52,040 nucleotides of DNA from Calditrichota bacterium (GCA_013152715.1 JAADFU010000163.1:1-52040); one strand, 5' to 3'; positions 19,064-27,773 are shown, counted from the stretch's first letter. Notes: generated by a model not told the origin, from the sequence alone. Numbers and translations are program-made.

Positions 19064-20281
19064 ATGCGCATCTTCACCAAAACAATTCCCATTGCTTTGT
19101 TGACGATCATTTTGCTTTTCGTTTTTAATTGCTCTCAAACGAACAAAAACGTGGAGGCTGCTCCGGTGAAAAATATTTCTCGCGCTACAAACACTTTTGG
19201 GGTGCTGTTGCTGCGGAAAATGGTTGCCATGTCCAATGAAGAAAATGTCGTCATTTCTCCGATCAGCATTTCCGCTGCTTTGTCCATGACGCTGAATGGG
19301 GCGGACAAAGAAACCTTGCAGACGATGAAAAAAGCGCTGTCTCTGGAGAAGTATTCTTCTGAACAGATCAATCGCTACTATCGTGCTTTGCTGGATAGTC
19401 TGCCGGAGCTGGACCGGGAAGTTCAACTCAAAATTGGCAATGCCATTTGGTATCGGGACGAATTTCGCGTGAGGTCAAAATTTAAACGGACTCTGGAAAA
19501 ATTTTATCATGCTGAAATTAACGAGGCTGATTTCAAAGACAGTCGCGTTGTCGATGAAATCAATGGCTGGGTGCAAAAAAGTACCAATGGCAAAATTTCC
19601 AATATCATCGACCGCGTGAATCCCGCGGATGTGATGTATTTGCTGAACGCCGTGTATTTCAAAGGAATGTGGCAGCATCGTTTTGATGAGAGAGCGACCG
19701 AAGAAGCGGTGTTTTATCCGGCGTCGGGAAACAAAACAACTTGCCAGATGATGAAAGCTTCGAAAAAATTTGTCTATTTCGAGGATGAAAAGGTGCAGGT
19801 AGTTCATCTGCCTTACGGTAGCGGAGAATTTGAAATGGTTGTGATTTTGCCGCAGGAAAATGTCTCGCTGGATTCATTGGTCGAACAGGTCGATACCACT
19901 TCTTTTCTGGGCTGGCTCGCTTCCGGAAGCAAAGAAACTGTCGCCCTCTCTTTTCCAAAATTTAAGATAAAATACAAAAAATCCCTGAAATCCGTATTGT
20001 CTCAAATGGGCATGCGAAATGCTTTTCAGCCCGGGGCCGATTTTTCAAAAATGGTGAAAGATGAAAAACTAAACATCAGCGATGTGAAACACAAGACTTT
20101 CATCGAGGTTAACGAAAAAGGCACAGAAGCGGCCGCGGTCACCGGAGTGACAATGGTCCTCTCGGCCGCGCGTCCATCGAGAATTTATCGTATGGAAGTG
20201 AACAGACCCTTTTTATTCGTGATTACTGAAAAAAAATTCAATGACATTCTGTTCATGGGAAAAATCGGAAAGCCGGAATAA
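19064..20281 (+). CDS. Serpin (serine protease inhibitor), putative lipoprotein
   Basis: 405 residues covering the complete serpin fold. The N-terminus is hydrophobic and ends in FNCSQ (Cys23), a plausible but atypical lipobox with Asn at -1. Core motifs are NVVISPISISAALSM, NAVYFKGMW and the C-terminal NRPFLFVI. The reactive-loop hinge is of the inhibitory type: Glu, Lys, Gly353 (P15), Thr, then a run of small residues (EAAAVTG). Counting from P15 puts P1 near Ser367 with Leu366 and Ala368 beside it, suggesting elastase- or subtilisin-like targets (inference). Serpins trap serine or cysteine proteases irreversibly. A membrane-tethered one would protect surface proteins from the cell's own or foreign proteases. 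AAGGAGG precedes the ATG, and the next gene follows after 15 bases. Confidence 0.95.
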   Translation: MRIFTKTIPIALLTIILLFVFNCSQTNKNVEAAPVKNISRATNTFGVLLLRKMVAMSNEENVVISPISISAALSMTLNGADKETLQTMKKALSLEKYSSEQINRYYRALLDSLPELDREVQLKIGNAIWYRDEFRVRSKFKRTLEKFYHAEINEADFKDSRVVDEINGWVQKSTNGKISNIIDRVNPADVMYLLNAVYFKGMWQHRFDERATEEAVFYPASGNKTTCQMMKASKKFVYFEDEKVQVVHLPYGSGEFEMVVILPQENVSLDSLVEQVDTTSFLGWLASGSKETVALSFPKFKIKYKKSLKSVLSQMGMRNAFQPGADFSKMVKDEKLNISDVKHKTFIEVNEKGTEAAAVTGVTMVLSAARPSRIYRMEVNRPFLFVITEKKFNDILFMGKIGKPE

Positions 20282-20296
20282 ATTAGGAGGTGCGCC

Positions 20297-20728
20297 ATGA
20301 AACCAAAACGCTATCTGATTTTGGGAGTCATAATTACAGTCTTGATTTTTGTTTTTTGTAAACTTAACCCATTTCAATCTGGCGATGAATCACGTGTGTT
20401 CAATTACAGCGCTTTTGATTCCACAGCAGTGAAAGTCGTCCAGGGCTGGATGAAATTGAAGGTGGACGCTAAAAATAAGGTCAGCGGCGAATGGCATTTT
20501 GAGAAAATAACTAACGATGCGAATGCCGGACCGCAGAATGGGTCCGGCGAGCTTGTCGGGCAGATCGAGAAAAATGTGTTTTCTCTGAATTTGAATCCGA
20601 ATATGGTCGATAATAATGTTTTTTTGCGGGCGGACTGGAACGAGGAAAAAATGGAAGGCGTCTGGCAGTTCGTTGGTTTCCCGGGCGTGATCAATCAAGG
20701 CAAGTTTATTGCAACGGCTAATCGATAA
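20297..20728 (+). CDS. Small exported protein, probable operon partner of the serpin
   Basis: 143 residues, not recognised. The N-terminus is a hydrophobic export signal (MKPKRYLILGVIITV) with Cys21 in FVFCKLN, so it is either a lipoprotein or a membrane-anchored protein. The rest is beta-rich with alternating short strands (VSGEWHFEK, EGVWQFVGFPG) and could be a small beta-barrel or lipocalin-like fold, but this is only a shape argument. TAGGAGG lies a few bases before the ATG. It is 15 bases downstream of the serpin gene on the same strand, so co-transcription is very likely. Confidence 0.75.
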   Translation: MKPKRYLILGVIITVLIFVFCKLNPFQSGDESRVFNYSAFDSTAVKVVQGWMKLKVDAKNKVSGEWHFEKITNDANAGPQNGSGELVGQIEKNVFSLNLNPNMVDNNVFLRADWNEEKMEGVWQFVGFPGVINQGKFIATANR

Positions 20729-21201
20729 TTTTTTTTATTGCTTAACTTTTGCAAAATTTTTTTTTCATAAATACTGAAGGATAGAAAAACGTACCACAAA
20801 AGGTTCTCAAATATCTCGCTTCCATTCAAATATATCTTGATAAAATAATCCGGACGTATTTGTGTGAATGGCAAAATAATTACCGACAAAATAATTTTTG
20901 GAACTATGAAATTAAAAAAAGACGTTGATTCTCTCTGAACATAAATTTTTTTTTGTGAACGCCCAATATTTTAAAGTTGTTTTGTCATTTTGCAAATGAC
21001 AATTGTGCGGGAAAAGTATTTTCAGGATCAATTATTTTGCCCAAAATCATTTTGCCGAAAAATAAAATTGGTTTTAATTCCGACATCGCCTGATATTTTC
21101 TGTGTTTTTATTCTTTCAACTATTTTTATCAAAACTCGTTCAACCTCTGGCGGATAACAGTTAAATTCGCAAAAGTTTAGTTAATTGAAAAAGGTGGAAA
21201 G
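20729..21201. other. Intergenic region, AT-rich, no supported gene
   Basis: About 470 bases with several A- or T-runs. A 64-codon reverse frame (20695-20889) overlaps the end of the previous gene, has no ribosome-binding site and is not called. The notable element is the palindrome at 20982-21002. AAAGGTGG just before 21202 is the ribosome-binding site of the barrel gene. No convincing terminator or promoter was found. Confidence 0.6.
20982..21002. promoter_or_regulatory. Perfect 9-base inverted repeat, operator-like
   Basis: TTGTCATTT and AAATGACAA are perfect inverted copies separated by TGC. No T-run follows, so a terminator is unlikely. It lies 200 bases upstream of the outer-membrane barrel gene and could bind a dimeric regulator. 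Confidence 0.4.
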
Positions 21202-23034
21202 ATGAGGCCGCGCATATTTTTTCTCTTGATCTTGTTTCAGTTGATGCTGGGCGTTTCCGGCAATTTGTTTGGACAGTACTGGGGGGAGATGGTGCTGGAA
21301 AAATCTTTTGAACAGGAGAATTTCTTTTTTACCCCCACGGAGTTGAAACCTTACGGACTGTCAACATACGCCAGTGTCGCGCCCGGACTTTTTTCCGATC
21401 CGCTGCTGAATCTCTCGCTCAATCCGAGCTGGGCGTGGCAGGATTCCGGCCAAGATATTTACGTTTATGCGGATTTTCGCTCGATTCACAATTTGCAGGA
21501 TAATCGATACGGCATTATTCCGGCTTACGATTATGCTGCCTTGCGCGCTGATGCAAATGATTTCTTTCCTTTCTATTATTCTGAACCGCGCCGGGAAACG
21601 CTGCCTTTTTTCGCCGGAGCCCTGCTTCTTCGTCCGATAAAAATATGGGGCAGCAAGCCGCTTTTTGGCGTAACTTACCGCATGATTTTTCAGGATGAAG
21701 ATTATTACGCGATTCCTTTTGATATCTATCGTTCGGCAATTGGCATGGATTACTCCGGCAACCGTTATCTCGACGAAAATTCAATGCCTGTGATCGACCG
21801 TTACCGCGGCGAAAACAGGATGAATCAGACAGGGCATTTTTTGTCGCTCTTTTCCGCCGTCGGGCTCACAAAATGGCTAGATCTCGGCTTTCGCGTCAAT
21901 CGCACGACTTTTAATCGCGACGGAAAAATTGGCTCTCACAATTTCTGGCCAGGCAACAACGAGCCATCGCTGTGGGAAGACTGGGAATGGCGCACGCAAA
22001 ATTACGACCATTGGGATTTTTCCGGCGCTTTTTCTGTGAAATTGAAAGACGATATTCGCCTCGGTGGCAAAATCGGCTATTTGCAGGGAGATGTCTCGCA
22101 GATTCTGGGGACGTCTGACTCCTCGTATTATTCCTGGGGGCAGATCAATCAGGGTGAGAATTGGTCTCTTTACAATCGCTCCGGTGCAAGCAGTAAATCC
22201 TGGGCACATGACGGAAAAACTTATTACGGCGGTATTGACTTCCGTTTTCGATTGTCGCCTTCGTTGACATCGGTGTTTTATTTTTTGCATGAACAAGCGG
22301 ACGGCGATGTTTCTTTGAAAGCGAACATTTCCGATTCCTCTTACAGCAATTACCATTCTGTTTGGGAGCAAAACACCTGGGATAATGTTTACTCATACTC
22401 ACTCGAGGATCGGCGGACAGGTTCGGGGACGAAAACGCGGGTGCGAAATTTATTTTCCTGGTTTTTTCAATGGCAAATGGACGGCAGTAAAGCGCTGAAT
22501 TTTGGATTGCAGCTTGAAAATCAGGACCGTCGCACGAAAACGAGCGAGCGCGTATGGGCAGACAGATTTTCTCACAATAGTTATTCCAATACGAACCCGG
22601 ACTATTCCAACGGCGAATTTTTCAACGCAGTGACTGAAGTCAAGGAACTGGATTGGGATTTTCGCGCCAGACGAACAGATGTGCGTATTCCTGTTATTTT
22701 CAACTGGCGCGTGTCGCACGCCGTGGATTTAATTTTCGGCATCAATCGCACCATGTCCAGATGGACGATTGACGATGAAACTCTTGCCAAATTTGATTAT
22801 CGAGTAACGACAACCGACACGAGTACAGTGAGAAAAGAAAATTTTGCCGAACGCTACCGCGAGCCGCAGGAAAAAAGGACGCAGATTCAAACAACGATGA
22901 TGGCAGGAATTACTTTCCGACCCAGCGAAAATTTGAGTGTACGTCTGTTGACCGTGCCGCGGTTTGAAAACAGATATAGTGGCTCGGAGCTGAGCCATCT
23001 GGAGTGGTGGTTGAGTTTGAATTTTGCGAAATAA
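21202..23034 (+). CDS. Putative outer-membrane beta-barrel protein, function unknown
   Basis: 610 residues. A signal peptide (MRPRIFFLLILFQ..., cleavage near LFGQ) is followed by a mature protein rich in aromatic residues and amphipathic strands, typical of FCB outer-membrane barrels (for example GVTYRMIFQDEDYYAIPF, LDLGFRVNRT, GGIDFRFRLSP). The C-terminal strand ends in WWLSLNFAK, close to the aromatic-ending strand of barrels. No plug, receptor or enzymatic domain was recognised. AAAGGTGG gives a good ribosome-binding site. The next gene starts 34 bases later, but that product is cytoplasmic, so a functional link is uncertain. Confidence 0.8.
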   Translation: MRPRIFFLLILFQLMLGVSGNLFGQYWGEMVLEKSFEQENFFFTPTELKPYGLSTYASVAPGLFSDPLLNLSLNPSWAWQDSGQDIYVYADFRSIHNLQDNRYGIIPAYDYAALRADANDFFPFYYSEPRRETLPFFAGALLLRPIKIWGSKPLFGVTYRMIFQDEDYYAIPFDIYRSAIGMDYSGNRYLDENSMPVIDRYRGENRMNQTGHFLSLFSAVGLTKWLDLGFRVNRTTFNRDGKIGSHNFWPGNNEPSLWEDWEWRTQNYDHWDFSGAFSVKLKDDIRLGGKIGYLQGDVSQILGTSDSSYYSWGQINQGENWSLYNRSGASSKSWAHDGKTYYGGIDFRFRLSPSLTSVFYFLHEQADGDVSLKANISDSSYSNYHSVWEQNTWDNVYSYSLEDRRTGSGTKTRVRNLFSWFFQWQMDGSKALNFGLQLENQDRRTKTSERVWADRFSHNSYSNTNPDYSNGEFFNAVTEVKELDWDFRARRTDVRIPVIFNWRVSHAVDLIFGINRTMSRWTIDDETLAKFDYRVTTTDTSTVRKENFAERYREPQEKRTQIQTTMMAGITFRPSENLSVRLLTVPRFENRYSGSELSHLEWWLSLNFAK

Positions 23035-23068
23035 TTTTTTACATTGAGAAATCAGGAATTTATTAAAT

Positions 23069-23593
23069 ATGGAACCACTGCCTCCGCCAATGACCAAATT
23101 GATTTGCGGCGTGCTGTTTACAAAAGAAAATTTGCTGGACGACGCGCGCCAACTCATGATCGAAAAATTCGGCGATATTGATTTTGAGAGCGGGATATTC
23201 CCCTTTGAGGTGTCCGACTATTACAAGCCGGAGATGGGGTGGCCTATTTTTCGAATTTTCTGGTCATTTGCGCCGCTGATTGCTCCTTCGAAATTAGCAG
23301 AAATCAAGCTGACCTGCAACGAATTGGAAAATAGTATTGCCGTAGCAGGAAAACGAAAAGTGAACCTGGATCCGGGCTACCTGGATTACGATAAAATTGT
23401 CCTCGCCTCGGCGAAATACAATTGGCAAAAAATTTATCTGGACAAGGGGATTTACGCCGACCCGACGCTGCGTTACGAGAAAGGTCATTATCACCCCTTT
23501 CCGTGGAGCTTTCCGGATTTTAAGGACGGACAATACGAAAAAGTATTTTTGCGCATCAGAGAATTGTACAAACAGCAACGGAAACAGAAATGA
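23069..23593 (+). CDS. DUF4416 family protein
   Basis: 174 residues with the hallmarks of DUF4416: an early IEKFGDIDFES segment, FEVSDYYKPEMG, IKLTCNELE, VNLDPGYLD, a KIYLDKGIYADPTLRY segment and a PFPWSFPDF stretch. The function of the family is not established; no signal peptide or membrane segment is seen, so it is cytoplasmic. Its last four bases overlap the start of the pyruvate-kinase-like gene (ATGA), implying translational coupling and a shared pathway. Confidence 0.92.
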   Translation: MEPLPPPMTKLICGVLFTKENLLDDARQLMIEKFGDIDFESGIFPFEVSDYYKPEMGWPIFRIFWSFAPLIAPSKLAEIKLTCNELENSIAVAGKRKVNLDPGYLDYDKIVLASAKYNWQKIYLDKGIYADPTLRYEKGHYHPFPWSFPDFKDGQYEKVFLRIRELYKQQRKQK

Positions 23594-24573
23594 AAAGTTA
23601 TCAGATTATTGCGACTCTGGGACCGGCGACAGAAAATAGAATAAGTGACTTAATCGCAGGAGGCGCCACCGGATTTCGTTTGAATTGCGCGCATCTCTCC
23701 TGGGAGAAATTATCTCGATATCTGTTGCGTCTGGAAGAAATTTTTCAGCGAATCGGCGATTCCATGCCGGTGTGGCTCGACTTACAGGGCACGAAACTGC
23801 GGTTGGGGGTGTTGCAAAAACCGCAGAAAATCGACGCCGGGCAAAAAATCAAGTTCGTTCCGGACTACAACGAAAAAAACGATGCCATCCCTTTCCCTCA
23901 TTTGCCCATGTTTCGTGAGATCAAACCCGGCGACGCCATGGTGATCGATGACGGGAAAATTGAATTGGAGGTTGAGAAATCCAATTATCAGGAAATTGCC
24001 GCCATTGTCCGCCGCGGCGGAGTACTGCAATCATTCAAGGGTGTGACTTTTGTCAATAAAATGCCTTCGTTTCAGGAAGTGACCGGCCGCGACAGAACAA
24101 TCATCGAACAGACTTCGTCACTGAAATTTTTAGGCTACGCGATTTCCTATTTGCAAAATGCGGAAGAATTGCAATTATTCCGCGATGTTGCTGGTGGTAA
24201 GCCGTTAACGGCAAAAATTGAACGCGAGGAGGCGCTACGAAATCTGGTCGAAATTTCTGCAATCGCCAATGTGACCTGGCTCTGCCGCGGCGATCTGGGA
24301 GCAAACACCAATGTTTTTGACCTTTACCATTACGAACGCCATTTTGCGAAAATCATGGCCATGAGCGGGAAGCCGTACCTCATCGCCGGGCAGGCGCTGG
24401 AACATTTTACTCACAATCCATCTGCCACGCGCGCGGAAATTGCGCATCTGGGATTTTTGGTCGATTTGGGTTTCTCGGGCGTGGTTTTGTCCGATGAGAC
24501 GGCGATTGGCGATTTCCCCGTCGAGGCTGTGAAATTTTGTCGGGATTTGTTCGAATATTTGCCGGATCAATGA
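23590..24573 (+). CDS. Pyruvate-kinase-like protein, barrel only (no C-terminal domain)
   Basis: 327 residues, against about 470 for ordinary pyruvate kinase. The whole (beta/alpha)8 barrel with a compact B domain is present, but the C-terminal allosteric domain is absent. Conserved: IIATLGPAT, Arg30 and Asn32, Asp64, Lys69 and Arg71 in LDLQGTKLR, catalytic Lys209 and metal-ligand Glu211 in AKIERE, Asp235 in CRGDLGA, then ATRAE and LSDETAIG. Changed: the usual N-F-S-H is N-C-A-H, so the potassium/phosphate serine is Ala34, and the usual Asp-Thr is Asp64-Leu65. The metal and lysine sites are intact, so it may still act on an enolpyruvate-type substrate, but a glycolytic role is uncertain. The ATG overlaps the stop of the DUF4416 gene. 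Confidence 0.9.
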   Translation: MKSYQIIATLGPATENRISDLIAGGATGFRLNCAHLSWEKLSRYLLRLEEIFQRIGDSMPVWLDLQGTKLRLGVLQKPQKIDAGQKIKFVPDYNEKNDAIPFPHLPMFREIKPGDAMVIDDGKIELEVEKSNYQEIAAIVRRGGVLQSFKGVTFVNKMPSFQEVTGRDRTIIEQTSSLKFLGYAISYLQNAEELQLFRDVAGGKPLTAKIEREEALRNLVEISAIANVTWLCRGDLGANTNVFDLYHYERHFAKIMAMSGKPYLIAGQALEHFTHNPSATRAEIAHLGFLVDLGFSGVVLSDETAIGDFPVEAVKFCRDLFEYLPDQ

Positions 24574-24995
24574 ATTTTGCCGGCAATTCCAAACTTCGCT
24601 GTAAGCCAAAATTAATTTTCTGAACATCTTTGTTTTCGGGAAAGAAGAGACAAAATAATTCCGGAAATAATTTCCGTTTGTTTACTCCTGATTTTGTCTT
24701 GCGCCAGCTTTTTTCTTTTTTTAGAAAAAATCAGATCGATTTCGATGCCGAGAAATTGATGCAAAGGCAGAACGATGTCACGTGTCAATTTAGCGGTCGT
24801 ATCTCAATTAAACGCTGCGGGCGCATTTTCGCAAATTTCTGATCAACCAATGTGAGAAAATGCGCCATCGGCGTGCCCCCTTTTGACGCGATCTGTCAAA
24901 TACACGTTGAATGTCCGCCATTTTCGGGGACGATGCTGCGATCAATACTTCATGACCGAAAAACTGGGCAACCTGGCAACGCGGCTGTCACTATT
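24574..24995. other. Convergent intergenic region with nested inverted repeats
   Basis: About 420 bases between converging genes. A nested structure is visible: AGACAAAAT (24648-24656) pairs with ATTTTGTCT (24691-24699), and inside it CGGAAAT (24662-24668) pairs with ATTTCCG (24670-24676). It may end transcription of the pyruvate-kinase-like gene, though no long T-run follows. A 70-codon frame at 24630-24842 covers the hairpins and lacks a ribosome-binding site, so it is not called. Confidence 0.5.
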
Positions 24996-25409
24996 CTATT
25001 TTTTTAATTTATAAAAATTTCTCACTTTGGCAATAATTTGGGCTTGGGTCATTTTGTCGGCAGGTTCAACAGCAAGCACTTTGGGCGCCAGCGCGACGAT
25101 TCCCTGAATTTCATGATTCAATTCCTTTTTTGCTGACCCCGGCCCGAATAAATAAATTTTTGCCGCCTTGGAAATTTGTTTAATCACTTGGTCATAAAAT
25201 TCTTTAATTTGATGCTGGCGTCGTAGCTTTGATTTTTCCGGGGAGACGCCCCCTTTGCTGTAGGGAGTTCTCGTTCCTACCCCTCCGGTGGATTTAATGA
25301 GCGGCTCGACTTCGGACTCGACAATTTTTGTATCGACTTCGCCGTCCGGTTTCAAATTTACGATGAAAGCCCTGCCGTGATCCACCCAGAGACCAACATT
25401 GTGATTCAT
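24996..25409 (-). CDS. Small conserved cytoplasmic protein, eRF1/host-attachment-like (baeRF-like)
   Basis: 137 residues without signal peptide. The N-terminus (GLWVDHGRAFIV) and the C-terminal half (YLFGPGSAKKEL, then ADKMTQAQIIAKVRNF) match a family of short bacterial proteins often labelled host-attachment or translational-machinery protein, which resemble a domain of peptide release factor eRF1. The central linker (about residues 40-70) is Gly/Ser/Lys-rich and probably flexible. AAAGGAG lies seven bases before the ATG. The function in bacteria is not established; ribosome-associated stress roles have been proposed for related families. It lies on the same strand as the PEGA gene but 390 bases away, so it probably has its own promoter. 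Confidence 0.75.
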   Translation of the reverse strand: MNHNVGLWVDHGRAFIVNLKPDGEVDTKIVESEVEPLIKSTGGVGTRTPYSKGGVSPEKSKLRRQHQIKEFYDQVIKQISKAAKIYLFGPGSAKKELNHEIQGIVALAPKVLAVEPADKMTQAQIIAKVRNFYKLKK

Positions 25410-25799
25410 GTCGCTTCTCCTTTCAAGGATTTTTTAGTCATTGAATTAAACAATTCAGTTAAAAAAGCGATGTATCTGCGTTCAGCACGATCGAAAGAAA
25501 AAAATTATTTCACAGATGATTTGCTTTGGAAATATTATTAACTTTTAATACGGCTGCATAATAGTTCGCCTTAAGGCTTTGGGGTTTATTTAGACTATTT
25601 TGGCCAAAGCCCGATTCGAAAAGGCGCGCGTGTTTATTCACGTGTTGAAGTTTGTGGCGCTGAAATCCATTTTGGCGAGTAACCGCCGCATTCGTTGAAT
25701 TTTGATCGGTCATCCAGATTGTTAGTGTCTTTTCCCTTGTCAAACTTTTTGATAAGATAATTTCAGGCAAGTCCGTCCTTTGATAATTGTTGCAAAATT
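25410..25799. other. Intergenic region between the small conserved gene and the PEGA gene
   Basis: About 390 bases. A 111-codon reverse frame (25510-25845) starts inside the end of the PEGA gene, shows no known domain and has a composition unlike its neighbours; it is not called. A small inverted repeat TGAATT/AATTCA near 25440-25457 lies upstream of the small conserved gene. Nothing else is recognised. Confidence 0.5.
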
Positions 25800-26609
25800 C
25801 TAATGATAAGATTGGTAAAGCATGTAAAATGAAAGTAGAAAACATCCCTGAAACACGCCGAGCGCAATGTTGGAATCGTTATCGTATTTTAATGAATTGT
25901 CAAAGTATCGATTCATTTTATTTAAAGAAGAACTTCCCAGATAATTGTGATAGTTTTTGTTTGCTTGTTGTTTAAAGTAAATGGAACTCAATCCTGAAAA
26001 CGCCGAAAGCGCCCACAATCCATACGTTGCTTTCCGATAGTGAGATTGTCTTCTTTTTTGCAAATGCAGCATGAGTTGCTGCCGCTGGAATTCTTTTTCA
26101 TTTCGCGAGAGTTGAATGTTGAAAAACGCCGGATATTTGCCATTGAAGGTCACGGTTTCAGGATAATAATTAGTTTTGCGAATGGTAAACTCAGTTCCCG
26201 CAGCGACCTTTTTGATGAAATAAATTGGCGTCTCTCCGATCAATTTGTCATTTGCGTACACTTGTGCGCCATCCGGCTGGCTGCGAAAAACAATGATTTC
26301 AACGAATTTGGGGCGCACGGTCAAAGTTTCCGCCGGAGCAACGTAAATTTCACGACGCCAATCAAATTGCCCCCAGAGATAGCGTTGCGGATTCAGCGCT
26401 GTCACAGAGTGTTTTCCGACTGTCGCTAAAAAAGGAGGCAGCGGTGTTGTCCCCACCTTTTTGTCGTCAAGCAAGATTTCGACGCTGTCGCGTTCAGTCT
26501 GGATGCGGACAAATCCCGTTCGAACGCTCCGCTTCGTCTGCCCGTTTGCCGCGTTTAAGATCAGGGTCGCCGAAATGAAAAAGATTGTCAAAATGGCGCT
26601 AAATTTCAT
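25800..26609 (-). CDS. PEGA-domain envelope protein
   Basis: 269 residues from ATG 26609. The frame opens 63 codons earlier, but that part lies in the upstream gene. From MKFSAIL there is a clean signal peptide ending near NAANGQ, and the ATG overlaps the upstream TGA (ATGA). Two PEGA-type beta-sandwich repeats are visible: GFVRIQTERDSVEILLDDKK with GTTPLPP (about 30-75), and SQPDGAQVYANDKLIGETP (about 105-155). The C-terminal part carries two hydrophobic, aromatic-rich segments (ATYGLWALSAFSGLSSIYF and NIALGVFQGCFLLSFYML) that probably sit in a membrane. PEGA domains occur in surface or S-layer-associated proteins. It is the last gene of a three-gene envelope operon. Confidence 0.85.
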   Translation of the reverse strand: MKFSAILTIFFISATLILNAANGQTKRSVRTGFVRIQTERDSVEILLDDKKVGTTPLPPFLATVGKHSVTALNPQRYLWGQFDWRREIYVAPAETLTVRPKFVEIIVFRSQPDGAQVYANDKLIGETPIYFIKKVAAGTEFTIRKTNYYPETVTFNGKYPAFFNIQLSRNEKEFQRQQLMLHLQKRRQSHYRKATYGLWALSAFSGLSSIYFKQQANKNYHNYLGSSSLNKMNRYFDNSLKYDNDSNIALGVFQGCFLLSFYMLYQSYH

Positions 26610-27736
26610 TCCATTTCTTTGCTTTGAAAAATGAAAATGTCGTGGTCTTCGGAAGCGCAAATAAGATATTTTCCCCAGATAATCGGATCGGTGCGAATTC
26701 TGCCTTTGGTTTGAAATTTCCAGAGTTCCTCTCCGGTTTTTATGTCCAGCGCGTAAAGATAATGGTCCAGAGAGCCAAAAAATACCAGTTGGCCGCAAAT
26801 CAGCGGCGTCGTGCTAATGACGCTTCCGGCGTGAAAAGTCCAGCGAAGCGTTCCGTTTTCAGGATTTAGACAATAAAGCTTTTCATCTGTTGAACCAAAA
26901 ATAACTGCTGATTTTACGAGCGCAGGGCTGTTCAGAATTTGTCCGCCGGTTTCAAATTTCCAGCGTAATTTTCCGTCTCTGGCGTCGAGAGCGTAGAAAA
27001 AATCATCTGTAGAGCCGATGAAAACCGTGCTGTCGAGCACTGCCCCGGCGCCCTGAACAGCGCCGTTCGTCGCAAATTTCCAAACGATTTCACCGTTATC
27101 GTCGTTAATCGCGTAAACCTGATTGTCGTCGCAGCCAAAGAAGATCAATTTTCCGTCCGAGGCCGGCGACGAATGAATCTGCTTGGGAAGGTCTGTCTTC
27201 CAGATTCGCTCGCCAGACATAAGTTGATATTTATCAATATGTTTGTAAAGGGCAGTCACGATAATTTCATTGTCAGAAATGAGCGGCTCCGAGTCGATGT
27301 CGCCGGCATTAATGTGCCAGAAAATTTTTCCGGCAGTTAAATTGTAACCAAAGAGCGTATCGTCTCCGTAACGTCGGGCAATGATCAAGACAGAATCCTG
27401 CACCGCGAGTGTGGAGTGCAGTTCCATGTTTTTGTGACCTGCTTCCTTTTTTTTGATCAAATCGTAAACATAGACGTTACCGTCCAGCGTTGTGAAAAAT
27501 AAAAGACCGTCCGCCGCCAGTAAAGTTTTTCCCACCGCAGAAGAAGCGCTAACGCGTTCCACAAGTTCCAGCGGCAGAGAAAATTTTCCCGGATAGACAT
27601 GGGTGCGAGCGCTATTTCCGCCCCATATTGTCCAATTGGGAATGTCGTCAATGACAACAGGCCGCTGTTGAAGTTGAATTTTTGCGCAGTTGAGGAGAAT
27701 GACGATAATTGACAAAGCCAAGAGACGAATTTTCAA
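26606..27736 (-). CDS. BamB-like PQQ-repeat beta-propeller lipoprotein
   Basis: 376 residues from TTG 27736. The longest frame runs back to 27988, but those 84 codons overlap the upstream gene. The TTG has GGAGAA eight bases before it and begins a lipoprotein-like signal (LKIRLLALSIIVILLNC, Cys16, with Asn at -1). The rest is a PQQ-type propeller with at least seven blades of the form G-x-x-Y-A-L-D...G-x-x-x-W-x-F (VYAINDDNGEIVWKF, FYALDARDGKLRWKF, LYALDIKTGEELWKF). No PQQ-dehydrogenase catalytic residues were recognised, so a BamB-like scaffold or assembly role fits better. It follows the gene for a protein with an Omp85-type barrel after 37 bases, which agrees with a role in outer-membrane assembly (inference). 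Confidence 0.88.
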   Translation of the reverse strand: MKIRLLALSIIVILLNCAKIQLQQRPVVIDDIPNWTIWGGNSARTHVYPGKFSLPLELVERVSASSAVGKTLLAADGLLFFTTLDGNVYVYDLIKKKEAGHKNMELHSTLAVQDSVLIIARRYGDDTLFGYNLTAGKIFWHINAGDIDSEPLISDNEIIVTALYKHIDKYQLMSGERIWKTDLPKQIHSSPASDGKLIFFGCDDNQVYAINDDNGEIVWKFATNGAVQGAGAVLDSTVFIGSTDDFFYALDARDGKLRWKFETGGQILNSPALVKSAVIFGSTDEKLYCLNPENGTLRWTFHAGSVISTTPLICGQLVFFGSLDHYLYALDIKTGEELWKFQTKGRIRTDPIIWGKYLICASEDHDIFIFQSKEME

Positions 27737-27773
27737 ATAGAAGTTCTCCAATTTCTCTTCGGGTGTTATGAAA

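Noticed and set aside
25510-25845. 111-codon reverse ORF after the PEGA gene
   Set aside because: It starts inside the PEGA gene in another frame, and no domain or plausible export signal is seen.
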